A stretch of DNA of 63,373 nt from UBA6022 sp032154105 (GTDB lineage Bacteria > Patescibacteriota > Saccharimonadia > Saccharimonadales > Saccharimonadaceae). Within the stretch, counting starts at the first letter, position 1. Each line of letters opens with the position of its first letter. The stretch is taken from NCBI GenBank assembly GCA_032154105.1, contig JALDYI010000005.1, forward strand, positions 1 through 63,373. Reading direction: 5' to 3'. Position numbers and translations under genes: made by a program. The notes below the pieces were generated by a model, which made no database searches, had not been told where the DNA came from, and saw nothing but the letters and a program-made list of their open reading frames with translations. Of the stretch, positions 34,772 through 44,205 are shown one piece after another.

Positions 34772-37700
34772 ATGCGCATCAGGAGGGGAGTGAGTGCTCG
34801 AGTAAGTACGTGGCTTCAATATAAGCTCTTATTTAATATGCCAAGCTGGATCTTCATTGCTGTCATTTGCCTGCTCATTGGCCTGACTTCGGTACTTATT
34901 TTTCGCAGCATGAGCCGTGCGGCACCACCGTGCCCGTGTACGATATTTACAGCGGAGCAGCCGGCTGTGCAGCCGAACTTATTTAGCGAACCTGGCGGTA
35001 TTGAGCTTGGTGTTAAAATGCGGTTTGAATATGACGGATATATTACGGGAGTCCGCTTCTATAAAACACCTGGCATGGGCGGTATTCATAGTGCATCGCT
35101 CTGGAATTCAACGGGAACCGTGAGGATGGCGAATGCCACATTTGTCAATGAGTCAGCTTCTGGGTGGCAAGAGGTTCAGTTTGCCCCGGTGGCCGTGATG
35201 GCCAATGCTATCTATACTGCATCGGTCTTTATGACCGATGGTAACTATACTGCTACGGGTAATTACTTCACGGCACAGATTAATAATTCGCCGTTTATCA
35301 TCCAGAGACATGGCGAGGCCTGGGATGGTACTGGTAATCCAGGGCAGGGGTCGTATGCAGGTTCATCGACGAGCGTGTACCCGAACGGTTCGTTCAACGC
35401 CACTAATTACTGGATAGATGCAACATATGTCAGCTCGCCGGATATCTCGGCGCCAACTATCACTACTCAGGCGCCTGCTGCTGGTGCTGTTGATGTGGCT
35501 GTGACGGATGCTATTACTGCTACGTTTGATAAGCGGCTGAATCCCGAGAGTGTGTCGCTCAGTACGGTACTCGTGACCGATGAACAGCAGCAGCTGGTCC
35601 CGGGGGCGGTCAGTTATGACACGGCAACATCGAAGGTTCAGTTTTCCCCTGATGAATTGTGGGAAACAGGCAAGACCTATACCATTACCCTCAAGGGGTC
35701 GAGCCCGGAAATCCAAGATTTTGACGGGCATGATCTAGCAGCTGATTATAGCTGGTCATTTACGGCTTCGACGACCCCGTTGAATTGCCCATGTAGCTTG
35801 CAGCAAAAACAGATTCCCACCGGCTCAACAACCTACCGGGAGGCAGCGCCTGACGGGCTTGAACTCGGGCTAAAGATCGTACCAAGAATGAACGGCTATA
35901 TTACGGCGCTGCGCTTTTATAAGCCAATTGTCACTGCGGGCGCGAGCCGTACGGCGCATGTCTGGGATGCGCAGGGCAATCTGCTCGCAACAACCACCAC
36001 TAGTGAAAGTGACTACGGGTGGCAAGAGGTGGCATTACCATCACCACTACACGTGAACCGAGATGAGCTCTATATAGTATCGTTTGGGTTTGCGACTGGT
36101 GAGTATCAGGCGACATTTAACCAATTCACTTCGCCACTTACTTCACCGGGCTTTGCAGCATATCCATCTGGTGATTCTCGAAACAACGCACTCGGTAGCG
36201 GGCTAACTAATTCGGTGTATGCATCCTCGGCCGGAAGCTATCCTTCAAGCCCGTCAGCGAACAATGCGTATTACTATATTGATGCGCTTTTCGCGGCCGA
36301 AGCACAAGATAGCACACCCCTTGATATCGTGAGCGCTGAGCCAGCTAATGGTAGCTATGCGGTCAAACGTTCAACGCCAATTCGATTGGTATTTGACCAG
36401 GCCATTAATCCAGCAACGGTAACCGCAGCTAACGTTCAGTTGCGAGATGAAAATGGCCAATTAGTGCCGCGTACCGTTGGCTTCGATCAGGCGACGCGCG
36501 CGGTAACAATTACACCTTCAGCACCCCTTGATGCAGACACTCGCTACGATGTTATGGTGACTTCGGCTGTCGGTGATGTCCGTGGCGTACACATGTCTCA
36601 AGATTACAACTGGTCATTTACTACCGGCGTGACAACATCGGCGGTGGATATGAATCAGGGCGGCGGCGGGCCGGTTCTTATCGTGACGGCACCAAATGAC
36701 ACCTACGGTAAGTATTATGCCGAGATTTTGCGTACTGAGGGTATCTCATATTTTAGCGTCAAAGATACGAGCGAGTTATCACCAAGCCTGCTTGATCAAT
36801 ATATCACAACTATCGTCGTCCAGACGAGCCTTACGCAGCCGCAAATCGACACGCTACGAGCTTGGGTAGAAGATGGCGGCAATTTAATCGCGATGCGCCC
36901 AGATAAAAAGTTGGCCAGCTTGCTTGGTGTAACTGATGTTGGTGTGGCGAGCCCCAATCAGTATCTGCGCGTTGATCCGGCTACTGCCATGGGTGCTGGT
37001 ATTGTTAGCGAGCCGATGCAGTTTAAGGGCGTGGCAGATCACTACGCCTTAAACGGCGCGACGGCGGTTGCTCAGCTATATAGTGATGCTATGACGGCAA
37101 CGACTTTTCCGGCCGTTACCACCCGAGTAGTCGGTCAAGGAACAGCGAGCGCCTTCAGCTATGACCTTGCACGTTCGGTAATCGCACTCCACCAGGGTAA
37201 TCAAGCGTGGGCGGGGCAGGATCGAAACGGCGATGGTGTTGTACGAAGTAATGATTTATTTTACGGGGCAAAGCTGGGCGATGCGCAACCGGATTGGCTC
37301 GATGCTGATAAAATGGCAATTCCTCAGGCAGATGAGCAACAGCGGTTATTGGTAAACATCATGACCGAAGTGACGAAAGAGCAGCTGCCGATGCCACGTT
37401 TTTGGTATCTGCCCGATGATCACAAGGCTGCTCTTGTTTTAGCTGGCGATGATCATAACCTGAACGATTATGAAGGTACGCGCCAAGCAATGAACAATTG
37501 GCTCAATCAAAGCCCGATTGGCTGTTCGGTTGCTGCCTGGCAATGTGTGCGCGCGGGCCATTATGTATACACTGGCTCTGCACTGACTAATACTCAAGCG
37601 GTCCAATTGGCCGGATATGGCTTTGAAGTTGCCAGCCATCCATCAGATAATGGCCAGTGCAGCAATGATGCGTCGTATGCCGAGCTGTATTCGAAATATG

Positions 37701-38740
37701 CAGCCGACATGGCAGCCTGGGGGGCAAAGTACGTAGGCCTCATGCAGCCAGTGTCGTCACGCTACCACTGCTATAGCTGGGCAGACTGGGACATGATGCC
37801 ACGCGCCGATCAGGCGCTTGGTGTGCGGTATGATCTTAATACCGTTGCCTATCCTGCAAGCTGGGTGAACTCACGCAGCCCGATGGTGACAGGCTCTGGC
37901 ATGAATATGCGCCTGACTGACACATCGGGTGCGCTACTCGACGTCCACCAGGGAGTCACCAACTTTGATAATACGACCGCCGATACTACAGCGATTGCAG
38001 CCATGCTTGATAATGCGATTGGCCCTAGTGGCTATTACGGCTTGTTTGGCAGTCATTATGACATGGCGCCGAACGATACCTATCATCAACAGCTTGTGGA
38101 TATTGCCACGAGTCGTGGGGTGCCGGTTATTAGCGCGGCGCAGGCGCTGCAATGGCTGACGAGCCGTGAACAGTCGAGCTTTGAGAATCTGTCGCGGCCG
38201 GCAGTGGGTCACATGACGTTCCGTGTAGCTGCTAGCGAGGGTGCACAGGGGCTACGAGCTATGGTGCCCCTGCAAGATGGTGGCAGTACGATGACGAGCC
38301 TGTCACGCGGCGGCCAGTCAGTAAGTTATCAAACACAGACCATCAAAGGTGTTTCGTATGGCGTATTTGAGGCGCGTACGGGTGATTACGAGGTTCGTTA
38401 TAGTGACTACGGACAGCCAGTAGTACGGCAGCCGTCCGAGAATGGCACCTCGCCGCTCATGGCATCGTCTTCCTTGGCGGCTCGGCAAATGGCTACAGCA
38501 ACAGTAGATGGTGATAACGCATCCATAGACAATCGGCCTGAGGGCAGTATTCGGTCAGGCGGCGGCGGATCAACTCGTAACACGAATAGCCCGCCCCTCT
38601 CAGCTCCATCGGAGAATGCGCCCTGGTATCAATCGCCGGCGGCTATTGCAACGACTGCCAGTGTCGCAGCGTTGTCGGTAGCAGGTACAGGTGGATGGCT
38701 ATTTTTGGCACGTCGTCGTAAAAACAACGGTAATTTCTAA
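34772..38740 (+). CDS. Giant surface protein: DUF4082, Ig-like and deacetylase-like regions
   Basis: A 1322-aa predicted surface protein. In order: membrane helix (~24-45); DUF4082 domain (~50-215); Big_5/SbsA-type Ig domain (~222-325); second DUF4082 (~330-510); second Ig domain (~515-620); a GATase-like segment (VLIVTAPNDTYGKYY); a region resembling polysaccharide deacetylases (LVLAGDDHNL, FEVASHPSDNGQC, GLFGSHYDM); a low-complexity segment; and a C-terminal helix with ARRRKNN. The metal-binding motifs are degenerate, so activity is uncertain. TATAGT at 34756-34761 is 10 nt from the ATG. Confidence 0.85.
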   Translation: MRIRRGVSARVSTWLQYKLLFNMPSWIFIAVICLLIGLTSVLIFRSMSRAAPPCPCTIFTAEQPAVQPNLFSEPGGIELGVKMRFEYDGYITGVRFYKTPGMGGIHSASLWNSTGTVRMANATFVNESASGWQEVQFAPVAVMANAIYTASVFMTDGNYTATGNYFTAQINNSPFIIQRHGEAWDGTGNPGQGSYAGSSTSVYPNGSFNATNYWIDATYVSSPDISAPTITTQAPAAGAVDVAVTDAITATFDKRLNPESVSLSTVLVTDEQQQLVPGAVSYDTATSKVQFSPDELWETGKTYTITLKGSSPEIQDFDGHDLAADYSWSFTASTTPLNCPCSLQQKQIPTGSTTYREAAPDGLELGLKIVPRMNGYITALRFYKPIVTAGASRTAHVWDAQGNLLATTTTSESDYGWQEVALPSPLHVNRDELYIVSFGFATGEYQATFNQFTSPLTSPGFAAYPSGDSRNNALGSGLTNSVYASSAGSYPSSPSANNAYYYIDALFAAEAQDSTPLDIVSAEPANGSYAVKRSTPIRLVFDQAINPATVTAANVQLRDENGQLVPRTVGFDQATRAVTITPSAPLDADTRYDVMVTSAVGDVRGVHMSQDYNWSFTTGVTTSAVDMNQGGGGPVLIVTAPNDTYGKYYAEILRTEGISYFSVKDTSELSPSLLDQYITTIVVQTSLTQPQIDTLRAWVEDGGNLIAMRPDKKLASLLGVTDVGVASPNQYLRVDPATAMGAGIVSEPMQFKGVADHYALNGATAVAQLYSDAMTATTFPAVTTRVVGQGTASAFSYDLARSVIALHQGNQAWAGQDRNGDGVVRSNDLFYGAKLGDAQPDWLDADKMAIPQADEQQRLLVNIMTEVTKEQLPMPRFWYLPDDHKAALVLAGDDHNLNDYEGTRQAMNNWLNQSPIGCSVAAWQCVRAGHYVYTGSALTNTQAVQLAGYGFEVASHPSDNGQCSNDASYAELYSKYAADMAAWGAKYVGLMQPVSSRYHCYSWADWDMMPRADQALGVRYDLNTVAYPASWVNSRSPMVTGSGMNMRLTDTSGALLDVHQGVTNFDNTTADTTAIAAMLDNAIGPSGYYGLFGSHYDMAPNDTYHQQLVDIATSRGVPVISAAQALQWLTSREQSSFENLSRPAVGHMTFRVAASEGAQGLRAMVPLQDGGSTMTSLSRGGQSVSYQTQTIKGVSYGVFEARTGDYEVRYSDYGQPVVRQPSENGTSPLMASSSLAARQMATATVDGDNASIDNRPEGSIRSGGGGSTRNTNSPPLSAPSENAPWYQSPAAIATTASVAALSVAGTGGWLFLARRRKNNGNF

Positions 38741-38748
38741 GAAAGTCC

Positions 38749-38778
38749 TTGCATCGAGAGGGGTATCTCGGCTATAGT
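38749..38778 (+). promoter_or_regulatory. Promoter of structured intergenic transcript
   Basis: -35 TTGCAT (38749-38754), 18-nt spacer, -10 TATAGT (38773-38778). Transcription would start near 38785. Confidence 0.65.
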
Positions 38779-38780
38779 AT

Positions 38781-38930
38781 TAAACAATAAGCGTGATCAG
38801 ATCACGCCTGACTTGACGTCTTTGGTACGTACTGCTATTATTGTTTATGTGTCTCGCGCCAAAACACGAAAATTTTAATTTAAAGGTCGAAGCGCGTGAG
38901 GCTGTACATAGTACAAGGAGTACAATAACA
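38781..38930 (+). ncRNA. Candidate structured leader or small RNA
   Basis: No large gene occupies 38741-39128. Within it, TAAACAATAA (38781-38790) is perfectly complementary to TTATTGTTTA (38838-38847) and encloses a 7-bp hairpin (GCGTGAT/ATCACGC) and a second small hairpin, forming a three-way junction. A CGCGC/GCGCG hairpin with an AT-rich loop and a TGTAC/GTACA hairpin follow, then AAGGAG and a 30-codon frame. It has its own promoter and ends in a terminator at 39082. It does not match RNase P RNA, tmRNA or SRP RNA that I can recognise. Confidence 0.45.
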
Positions 38931-38931
38931 C

Positions 38932-39024
38932 ATGCCAATAGCTATCGAATTTGTGTCGACTCGACGCAAAAAGATTGCAGTGGATGTGGTGCCTGCCGAA
39001 TGGCAACTGTATATCGCACATTAG
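38932..39024 (+). CDS. Possible 30-aa small protein
   Basis: ATG preceded by AAGGAG 11 nt upstream. The product, MPIAIEFVSTRRKKIAVDVV..., is short and basic in the middle. It may be a real small protein, a leader peptide or incidental to a non-coding RNA; an alternative frame here is Cys-rich but lacks a start site. Confidence 0.35.
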   Translation: MPIAIEFVSTRRKKIAVDVVPAEWQLYIAH

Positions 39025-39081
39025 AACCCAACTGCGGTTCATGCCGAAATCTCTCCCCGAGATTTCATCCCTCAAAAAAGG

Positions 39082-39115
39082 AAACCACCCCAAGGCACCG
39101 GGGTGGTTTTAGTTT
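39082..39115. terminator. Bidirectional terminator
   Basis: AAACCACCCC (39082-39091) pairs with GGGGTGGTTT (39100-39109), with T-rich flanks on both strands. It ends the structured transcript (+) and the DsbA-like gene (-). Confidence 0.9.
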
Positions 39116-39128
39116 TATTGAGACTGAG

Positions 39129-39830
39129 CTATTTTGTCTCAGCGGGAAGTTCGATGTTTTGTTTCTTCATCTCGGCCTTTAATAGGTCCTCGAGTTTTGC
39201 GCTGTCGGTGAGTGTGCTCAGCTCGACTGTTTGGCCATTTAAGAAAACGGTCGGTGTACCAGATACGTTATCTTTTTTGCCAAGTGCTTGGTCGAAGCTG
39301 ATCTTTTTTGTCACGTTCGTACTGGCCATATCGGTGTTGAATCTGTCGGCATTCAGTCCAAGCTCTTTAGCAGCGCTAGTGAAGTAGCCGCCACGGTCTG
39401 CTGCAGAGAGTGTACCCCACGCAGACTGGTTCTCGAATAGCTTATTGTGCATGTCCCAGTACTTACCCTGGAGGCCGGCTGCTTCAACGGCTGCTGCGGC
39501 AGCGCGTGCATTCGGATGTAGGGTGGGGAGTGGAAAGTTGCGGAAGACGAATGCGATTTGGTCTTTGTATTTTTCGGTTAATGGTTTGATAATTGGGTGG
39601 GTGGTGCCACAGGTCGGACACTGGAAATCACCATATTCAATCAGTACGACTTTACTGTCAGCCTTGCCGTATACTTGATCGGCAATATTGCCAGACGCTT
39701 CACTCGCGCTCAAGATACTGTGTGTATTAATACTATTGACGTCCACCTTACCACGGCCGGATACGACGACAAGCGCTGCTAGCAGGCCGACGGCCACAAC
39801 TGCAAAGATGATCCATGCTTTGTTACTCAC
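39129..39830 (-). CDS. DsbA-like thiol oxidoreductase, membrane anchored
   Basis: A 233-aa thioredoxin-fold protein of the DsbA/BdbD type. N-terminal membrane helix (~6-24), then the redox motif CPTC (Cys71, Cys74) and the cis-Pro loop SGTPTVFLNG. It would oxidise cysteines of exported proteins such as the pilins, which carry Cys pairs. The GTG at 39830 is chosen because AAGGAG lies 6 nt upstream; the longer frame has no site. Confidence 0.9.
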   Translation of the reverse strand: MSNKAWIIFAVVAVGLLAALVVVSGRGKVDVNSINTHSILSASEASGNIADQVYGKADSKVVLIEYGDFQCPTCGTTHPIIKPLTEKYKDQIAFVFRNFPLPTLHPNARAAAAAVEAAGLQGKYWDMHNKLFENQSAWGTLSAADRGGYFTSAAKELGLNADRFNTDMASTNVTKKISFDQALGKKDNVSGTPTVFLNGQTVELSTLTDSAKLEDLLKAEMKKQNIELPAETK

Positions 39831-39913
39831 TAAAAACTCCTTATGATTACTATAGTAAGTGTAGTAGAAAGCGAGTGTTGTCACAAGCCGACATGGGGTA
39901 CAATGGGGAAAGA

Positions 39914-40930
39914 ATGTTTACGCTTACAGTAATTATCCTTGTTGTGGTTTTTGCACTTCTGCTTCTCGTGGCCGGTGCGCGACCGGTGCGGAGTGCGATG
40001 AGCCAGTTCGAGCTAGTGCGTCGCCAAACTGCGGGCGACAAAACAGCAGCAGCTATCATGCGCCGGGAGGCCTTATTGGATGACGTTATCTCACTACAGC
40101 GTACGCTTGTTGCGCTTTTTCTGGTTATTTCCGTGGCACTCGCCGTGGTTGCCTTTGGTTGGCTGCTTGGCATTATGGCCGCAGTCATTATCGCGCTTGA
40201 GTATGGGGCGATCGCCAAGCTCCACGTCATTCAGACGAGGGCTCAGGCATTGTACGAACGGTATGAGGCGCATATTCTGAATTTCGTCGAGAAGTTCCCG
40301 CTCGTTGCACGCCTGCTGCGCGGTGTCAGTGTCGAAGCCTCCTCAAATACGCAGCTTGATTCGCGCGAGGAATTGGAGCATCTTGTTGCGGAGAGCGGGA
40401 CACTGCTTGATACAGATGAGCGCAAGCTTATTCTCCATAGCCTCAAGTTCAACGCCCGCGCGGTGAGTGAGATTATGATACCAAAAAGCATGATCGATAG
40501 TATCGATAAAAAGGAGCTCCTTGGTCCGCTCGTGCTTGATGATCTTCACAAAACTGGACATAGTCGTTTTCCGGTAATTGATAAAGATATCGACCATGTT
40601 GTTGGTATGCTGTATATTCAAGACCTTCTGACGGTTGGCGCAAAGCGCTCCGAGACAGTTGAAAAGACAATGATGCCTCGAGTGTTTTATATTCGCGAAG
40701 ATCAAACACTTCAGCATGCGCTATCGGCCTTTTTGCGCACACACCACCATCTATTTGTGGTCGTCAATGAATTCCGAGAAACAGTCGGTCTCATCAGCCT
40801 TGAAGATGTCATTGAGGCACTTCTTGGGCGTAAAATTATTGACGAGTTTGATGCGCATGACGACCTGCGTGCCGTCGCGCTACGCAACCCTCGCGGTAAT
40901 AATCATGCCGCTACGGGTAAAGACGTCTAG
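39914..40930 (+). CDS. CNNM/CorC-like membrane protein with CBS pair
   Basis: A 338-aa protein related to hemolysin/CorC and CNNM proteins: N-terminal helices (~1-20, ~65-105), then a domain leading to ARAVSEIMIPKSMIDSID and two CBS motifs (RFPVIDKDIDHVVGMLYIQDLL; HHLFVVVNEFRETVGLISLEDVIEALLG). Probably linked to divalent cation efflux. The C-terminal CorC domain is missing. TACAAT at 39899-39904 is 9 nt from the ATG (leaderless). Confidence 0.88.
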   Translation: MFTLTVIILVVVFALLLLVAGARPVRSAMSQFELVRRQTAGDKTAAAIMRREALLDDVISLQRTLVALFLVISVALAVVAFGWLLGIMAAVIIALEYGAIAKLHVIQTRAQALYERYEAHILNFVEKFPLVARLLRGVSVEASSNTQLDSREELEHLVAESGTLLDTDERKLILHSLKFNARAVSEIMIPKSMIDSIDKKELLGPLVLDDLHKTGHSRFPVIDKDIDHVVGMLYIQDLLTVGAKRSETVEKTMMPRVFYIREDQTLQHALSAFLRTHHHLFVVVNEFRETVGLISLEDVIEALLGRKIIDEFDAHDDLRAVALRNPRGNNHAATGKDV

Positions 40931-41081
40931 CCCTATTGCCTTTACAGTGGTAAAATGGCCATATATGACATGGCAAGTAGCAACTGATAATAATCAACGG
41001 GTCGGCAATTAGCTCGGCGAGCTTCTTGTGATCGACCCTTATCCAGCCATCTACACTATCTAAATCCAAAGGAATATTATT

Positions 41082-42860
41082 ATGACACGAACACTTGTGC
41101 GAGAACTAGCCGCTAAAGTTGGCGACATCGTTACTGTGAGCGGCTGGGTGCACGCTCGCCGTGACCATGGTGGCCTGATTTTTATTGATCTACGCGACCA
41201 CACTGATATCATTCAGCTCGTCGTACAGCCTGAAAAAGCCGAGGCGTTTGCGCTTGCTGAACAGGTGCGTGATGAGTTTGTCGTTTCAGTTACCGGGCGT
41301 ATCAAAGAGCGCGACGAATCGCTGAAGAACCCGAACATTCCAACTGGCAGTATTGAGCTTGTCGCCGATGCACTCCGAGTCCTTAACCGTGCCGATGCAC
41401 TTCCGATTCCGATTCATAGTGAGGCAGCCCAGGCCAGTGAAGAGCTACGCCTCAAGTATCGCTATCTTGATCTTCGTCGCTCAAAGATGCAAGATATGCT
41501 CAAAAAGCGCTCGGCGTATTATCGTATTTTGCGTGACTATATGGAGGAGCGTGAATTTATTGAGGTGACAACGCCAATTCTTGCAAACTCAAGCCCCGAA
41601 GGTGCCCGTGACTTCTTGGTGCCGTCACGTGTTCACCCGGGCAAGTTCTACGCCTTGCCGCAAGCCCCGCAGCAATTTAAACAGCTCCTTATGGTTGGCG
41701 GCGTGTCGCGCTATTATCAGATCGCAACCTGTTTCCGCGACGAAGATCCACGTGCTGATCGCTTGTACGGTGATTTCTACCAGCTCGACCTTGAGATAGC
41801 ATTCGCCGAAGATGGCGAAGAAGTGCGCTCGACAATGGAGCCGCTCATTAAGAACTTGGTTACTGGCTTTGCCGGCAAGTCGCTTGTGAGTGAAGCTATT
41901 CCACGCATCCCATACCAAGAGGCGATGAACCGCTTTGGTTCAGACAAGCCAGATTTGCGCTTTGGCATGGAACTTGTCGACCTGTCCGAAACCCTTGCCT
42001 CGACCAGTTTTGGTGTGTTTGCCAATACTATTTCGAGCGGCGGTGCCGTAAAGGCTATTTGCGTGCCGGGCGGTGCGTCACTGAGCCGCAAGCAGATCGA
42101 TCAGTTTACCGATACTGCTAAAAGCGAAGGGGCTGGTGGCCTGGCGTATATCATGTACGAAAACGGTGAAGTAAAATCTCCTATCGCGAAGTTCCTGTCT
42201 GGCGATGAACTGTCGGCTATTCAGGCGAAACTCGACGCTAAAGACGGCGACGCTATTTTCTTCGGTGCCGACAAACGCGAGGTAGTCAATAAAGTACTGG
42301 GACGGCTTCGTTCAGACTTTGCAACTCATTTTGATCTAAAGGACGCGAGTAAAGTCGCCCTGGCATGGATCGTAGATTTCCCATTTTACGAGTGGGACGA
42401 CAAGGCTAAGAAGGTTGACTTTGGCCATAATCCGTTTAGTATGCCGCGCGGCGGTGCCGATGCGCTTATCGCGGCTGATACCGACGAAAAGAAGCTGGCG
42501 ATCGTTGCCGACCAGTACGATATGGTCATGAATGGATATGAAATTGCCTCTGGGGCAGTGCGCAACCATAACCCTGAAGTGATGTATCAAGCCTTCGGCG
42601 TCCTTGGCTATAGCCGTGAGTATGTCGAACAGAAATTTGGGGCTATGCTAAATGCCTTCAAGTTCGGTGCGCCGCCACATGCTGGCATGGCCTTTGGCGT
42701 TGACCGTATCTTCATGGTGCTTACCGACGAATCAAACATCCGCGAAGTTGTCGCCTTTCCAAAGAACGGTTCTGGTGTGGATGTCATGATGGACTCGCCA
42801 AGTGTTGTCGATGATGCTCAGCTTGCAGAACTGTCACTCAAAATAAATCTATCCGAATAG
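41082..42860 (+). CDS. aspS: Aspartyl-tRNA synthetase
   Basis: A 592-aa class IIb synthetase of the bacterial type. N-terminal OB fold for anticodon binding (VSGWVHARRDHGGLIFIDLRD), class II motif 2 (YYQIATCFRDEDPRADRLYGDFYQLDLEI), the bacterial GAD insertion (~285-410), and motif 3 (GAPPHAGMAFGVDRIFM). Whether it also charges tRNA-Asn depends on GatCAB and AsnS elsewhere in the genome. AAAGGAA lies before the ATG. Confidence 0.97.
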   Translation: MTRTLVRELAAKVGDIVTVSGWVHARRDHGGLIFIDLRDHTDIIQLVVQPEKAEAFALAEQVRDEFVVSVTGRIKERDESLKNPNIPTGSIELVADALRVLNRADALPIPIHSEAAQASEELRLKYRYLDLRRSKMQDMLKKRSAYYRILRDYMEEREFIEVTTPILANSSPEGARDFLVPSRVHPGKFYALPQAPQQFKQLLMVGGVSRYYQIATCFRDEDPRADRLYGDFYQLDLEIAFAEDGEEVRSTMEPLIKNLVTGFAGKSLVSEAIPRIPYQEAMNRFGSDKPDLRFGMELVDLSETLASTSFGVFANTISSGGAVKAICVPGGASLSRKQIDQFTDTAKSEGAGGLAYIMYENGEVKSPIAKFLSGDELSAIQAKLDAKDGDAIFFGADKREVVNKVLGRLRSDFATHFDLKDASKVALAWIVDFPFYEWDDKAKKVDFGHNPFSMPRGGADALIAADTDEKKLAIVADQYDMVMNGYEIASGAVRNHNPEVMYQAFGVLGYSREYVEQKFGAMLNAFKFGAPPHAGMAFGVDRIFMVLTDESNIREVVAFPKNGSGVDVMMDSPSVVDDAQLAELSLKINLSE

Positions 42861-42869
42861 AGGAGGTGC

Positions 42870-43469
42870 ATGAGCCAAGCATCGAGTAGACTCCATCTTG
42901 TATATATTCCCGGTCTCGGTGATGGGTGCGATGGACTACGCCGCATCGGACTTTTTTCGTGGCGTCTCTGGGGTGTATCGACAGAGCTTGTATCGATGCA
43001 GTGGTATGGCGGCGGTGATCTTGCGACTCGACATGCCATGGTCGTGGCGGCAATTGACCGTGCGCAGCGACGCGGTCGCCGGGTAATACTGGTTGGCGAG
43101 AGCGCGGGTGCAAGCCTGGCGATTAATGTGGCTGCACGCCGCCCTGATATAGATGGGTTGATGACGATATGTGGAATTACAAATCATCGAGCGGAAGTTT
43201 CGTCGCTGATCCGAAAAAAGTCGCCCGCGTTCAACCAGTCGCTTGCTCGGTTGGAGGCGGATCTGAGCGAACTTGACCTGAGTAGGATATGTAATATTCG
43301 AGCTGCCGTTGACCATATCGTACCCAGGGAGTCGAGTGTCATACCAGGCGCAAGAGAGCGCATCATTTGGAGCGTAGGTCATGTTGCGACGGTTGCTCTT
43401 TGTCTTAGTCTATACGGCGGTCTCATTGTACGCTTTGCACAAGGTGTCAAAAAGTTTAATCAACACTAG
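42870..43469 (+). CDS. Alpha/beta-hydrolase-like protein
   Basis: A 199-aa protein with the pattern of a small alpha/beta hydrolase: oxyanion-region VYIPGLGDGCDG and nucleophile elbow VGESAGAS (Ser78). A late Asp (AVDHIVPRES) and His (VGHVATV) could complete a triad. It starts 9 nt after aspS behind GAGGAGG and is probably co-transcribed. Substrate unknown. Confidence 0.8.
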   Translation: MSQASSRLHLVYIPGLGDGCDGLRRIGLFSWRLWGVSTELVSMQWYGGGDLATRHAMVVAAIDRAQRRGRRVILVGESAGASLAINVAARRPDIDGLMTICGITNHRAEVSSLIRKKSPAFNQSLARLEADLSELDLSRICNIRAAVDHIVPRESSVIPGARERIIWSVGHVATVALCLSLYGGLIVRFAQGVKKFNQH

Positions 43470-43564
43470 GACTTGCTTTTATGTCAAAATAATGCTAATG
43501 TATAAAAGTTGAGTAATCAAACACAAACAAACGGTATACATAAACAATCTGAAAGGAACTTGCC

Positions 43565-43780
43565 ATGGAAACGCAGACCATTGTAGTACTTTTGACCGTT
43601 ACGGTCATCCTACTGTCTATTGCTATTCTTGCACTCCTGGCGGCAATTATCGCCCTCCTTGTGAAGGTACGCAAAATTGCCGATAGTATCGAGCAGGTCA
43701 CTGTCAATGTAGCCTCAGCTACCGAGTGGCTGTCTGTCGCTAAAGTTGTCGGTGAAGTCACCAAATTATTTCGTAAATAA
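43565..43780 (+). CDS. Small membrane protein with helical tail, 71 aa
   Basis: One long N-terminal membrane helix (~5-36) followed by an amphipathic helix (VRKIADSIEQVTVNVASATEWL). The pattern resembles DUF948-type proteins that often accompany YtxH-domain proteins, as here. AAAGGAAC precedes the ATG, and the YtxH gene follows after 13 nt. Confidence 0.8.
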   Translation: METQTIVVLLTVTVILLSIAILALLAAIIALLVKVRKIADSIEQVTVNVASATEWLSVAKVVGEVTKLFRK

Positions 43781-43793
43781 AAAGGAGAACCAT

Positions 43794-44153
43794 ATGCAAA
43801 AAATTATTAAGATCGCTTTCGCTGCCGCTGCTGGATTTGTTGCCGGTGTACTTGTCGCCCCAAAGAGTGGCAAAGAAACTCGTAGTGACATCAAGCATAA
43901 AGCTGAAGAACTAAAGGATAAAGCCGAAGCTGAGCTGAAAGTAGCGAGTCGGGTTGCTAAGAAAAGCGCCACGACCATTAAGGCTGGCGCCAAAGAAGTG
44001 GCTGAAGAGGTAAAAGATCTTGGTGATGATGTCAAGAAGTCTGCCAAGACGGTTGCGCGTAAAACCAAAGCAACCAGCAAGCGTGTTGCCAAGACAGCAA
44101 CAAGCACCGCTAAGGCCGTGAAGGCCGACGCAAGTCCGGCTAAGATCAAGTAG
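43794..44153 (+). CDS. YtxH-domain protein with lysine-rich tail
   Basis: A 119-aa protein. The N-terminal helix (FAAAAGFVAGVLVAPKSGKETR) is the YtxH/general-stress signature. The C-terminal half is Lys/Ala/Thr rich (KTVARKTKATSKRVAKTATSTAKAVK) and looks like a histone H1-type tail, so it may bind nucleic acid or polyanions. ATG 43794 follows AAAGGAG. Operon with the preceding membrane protein. Confidence 0.88.
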   Translation: MQKIIKIAFAAAAGFVAGVLVAPKSGKETRSDIKHKAEELKDKAEAELKVASRVAKKSATTIKAGAKEVAEEVKDLGDDVKKSAKTVARKTKATSKRVAKTATSTAKAVKADASPAKIK

Positions 44154-44173
44154 ATAGCTAGTAATAAGTTACA

Positions 44174-44205
44174 AAATACACACCCTGCATAGGGTGTGTA
44201 TTTTT
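44174..44205. terminator. Bidirectional terminator
   Basis: AATACACACCCT pairs with AGGGTGTGTATT around GCAT, with A/T tracts on both sides. Between the YtxH gene and the convergent AlkA-like gene, slightly overlapping the latter's stop. Confidence 0.85.

Noticed and set aside
38841..39182. 113-codon frame with a Cys cluster (CSGCGACRM, NCGSC)
   Set aside because: It crosses the terminator and enters the antisense of the DsbA gene, and it has no ribosome binding site; the Cys pattern is probably chance.
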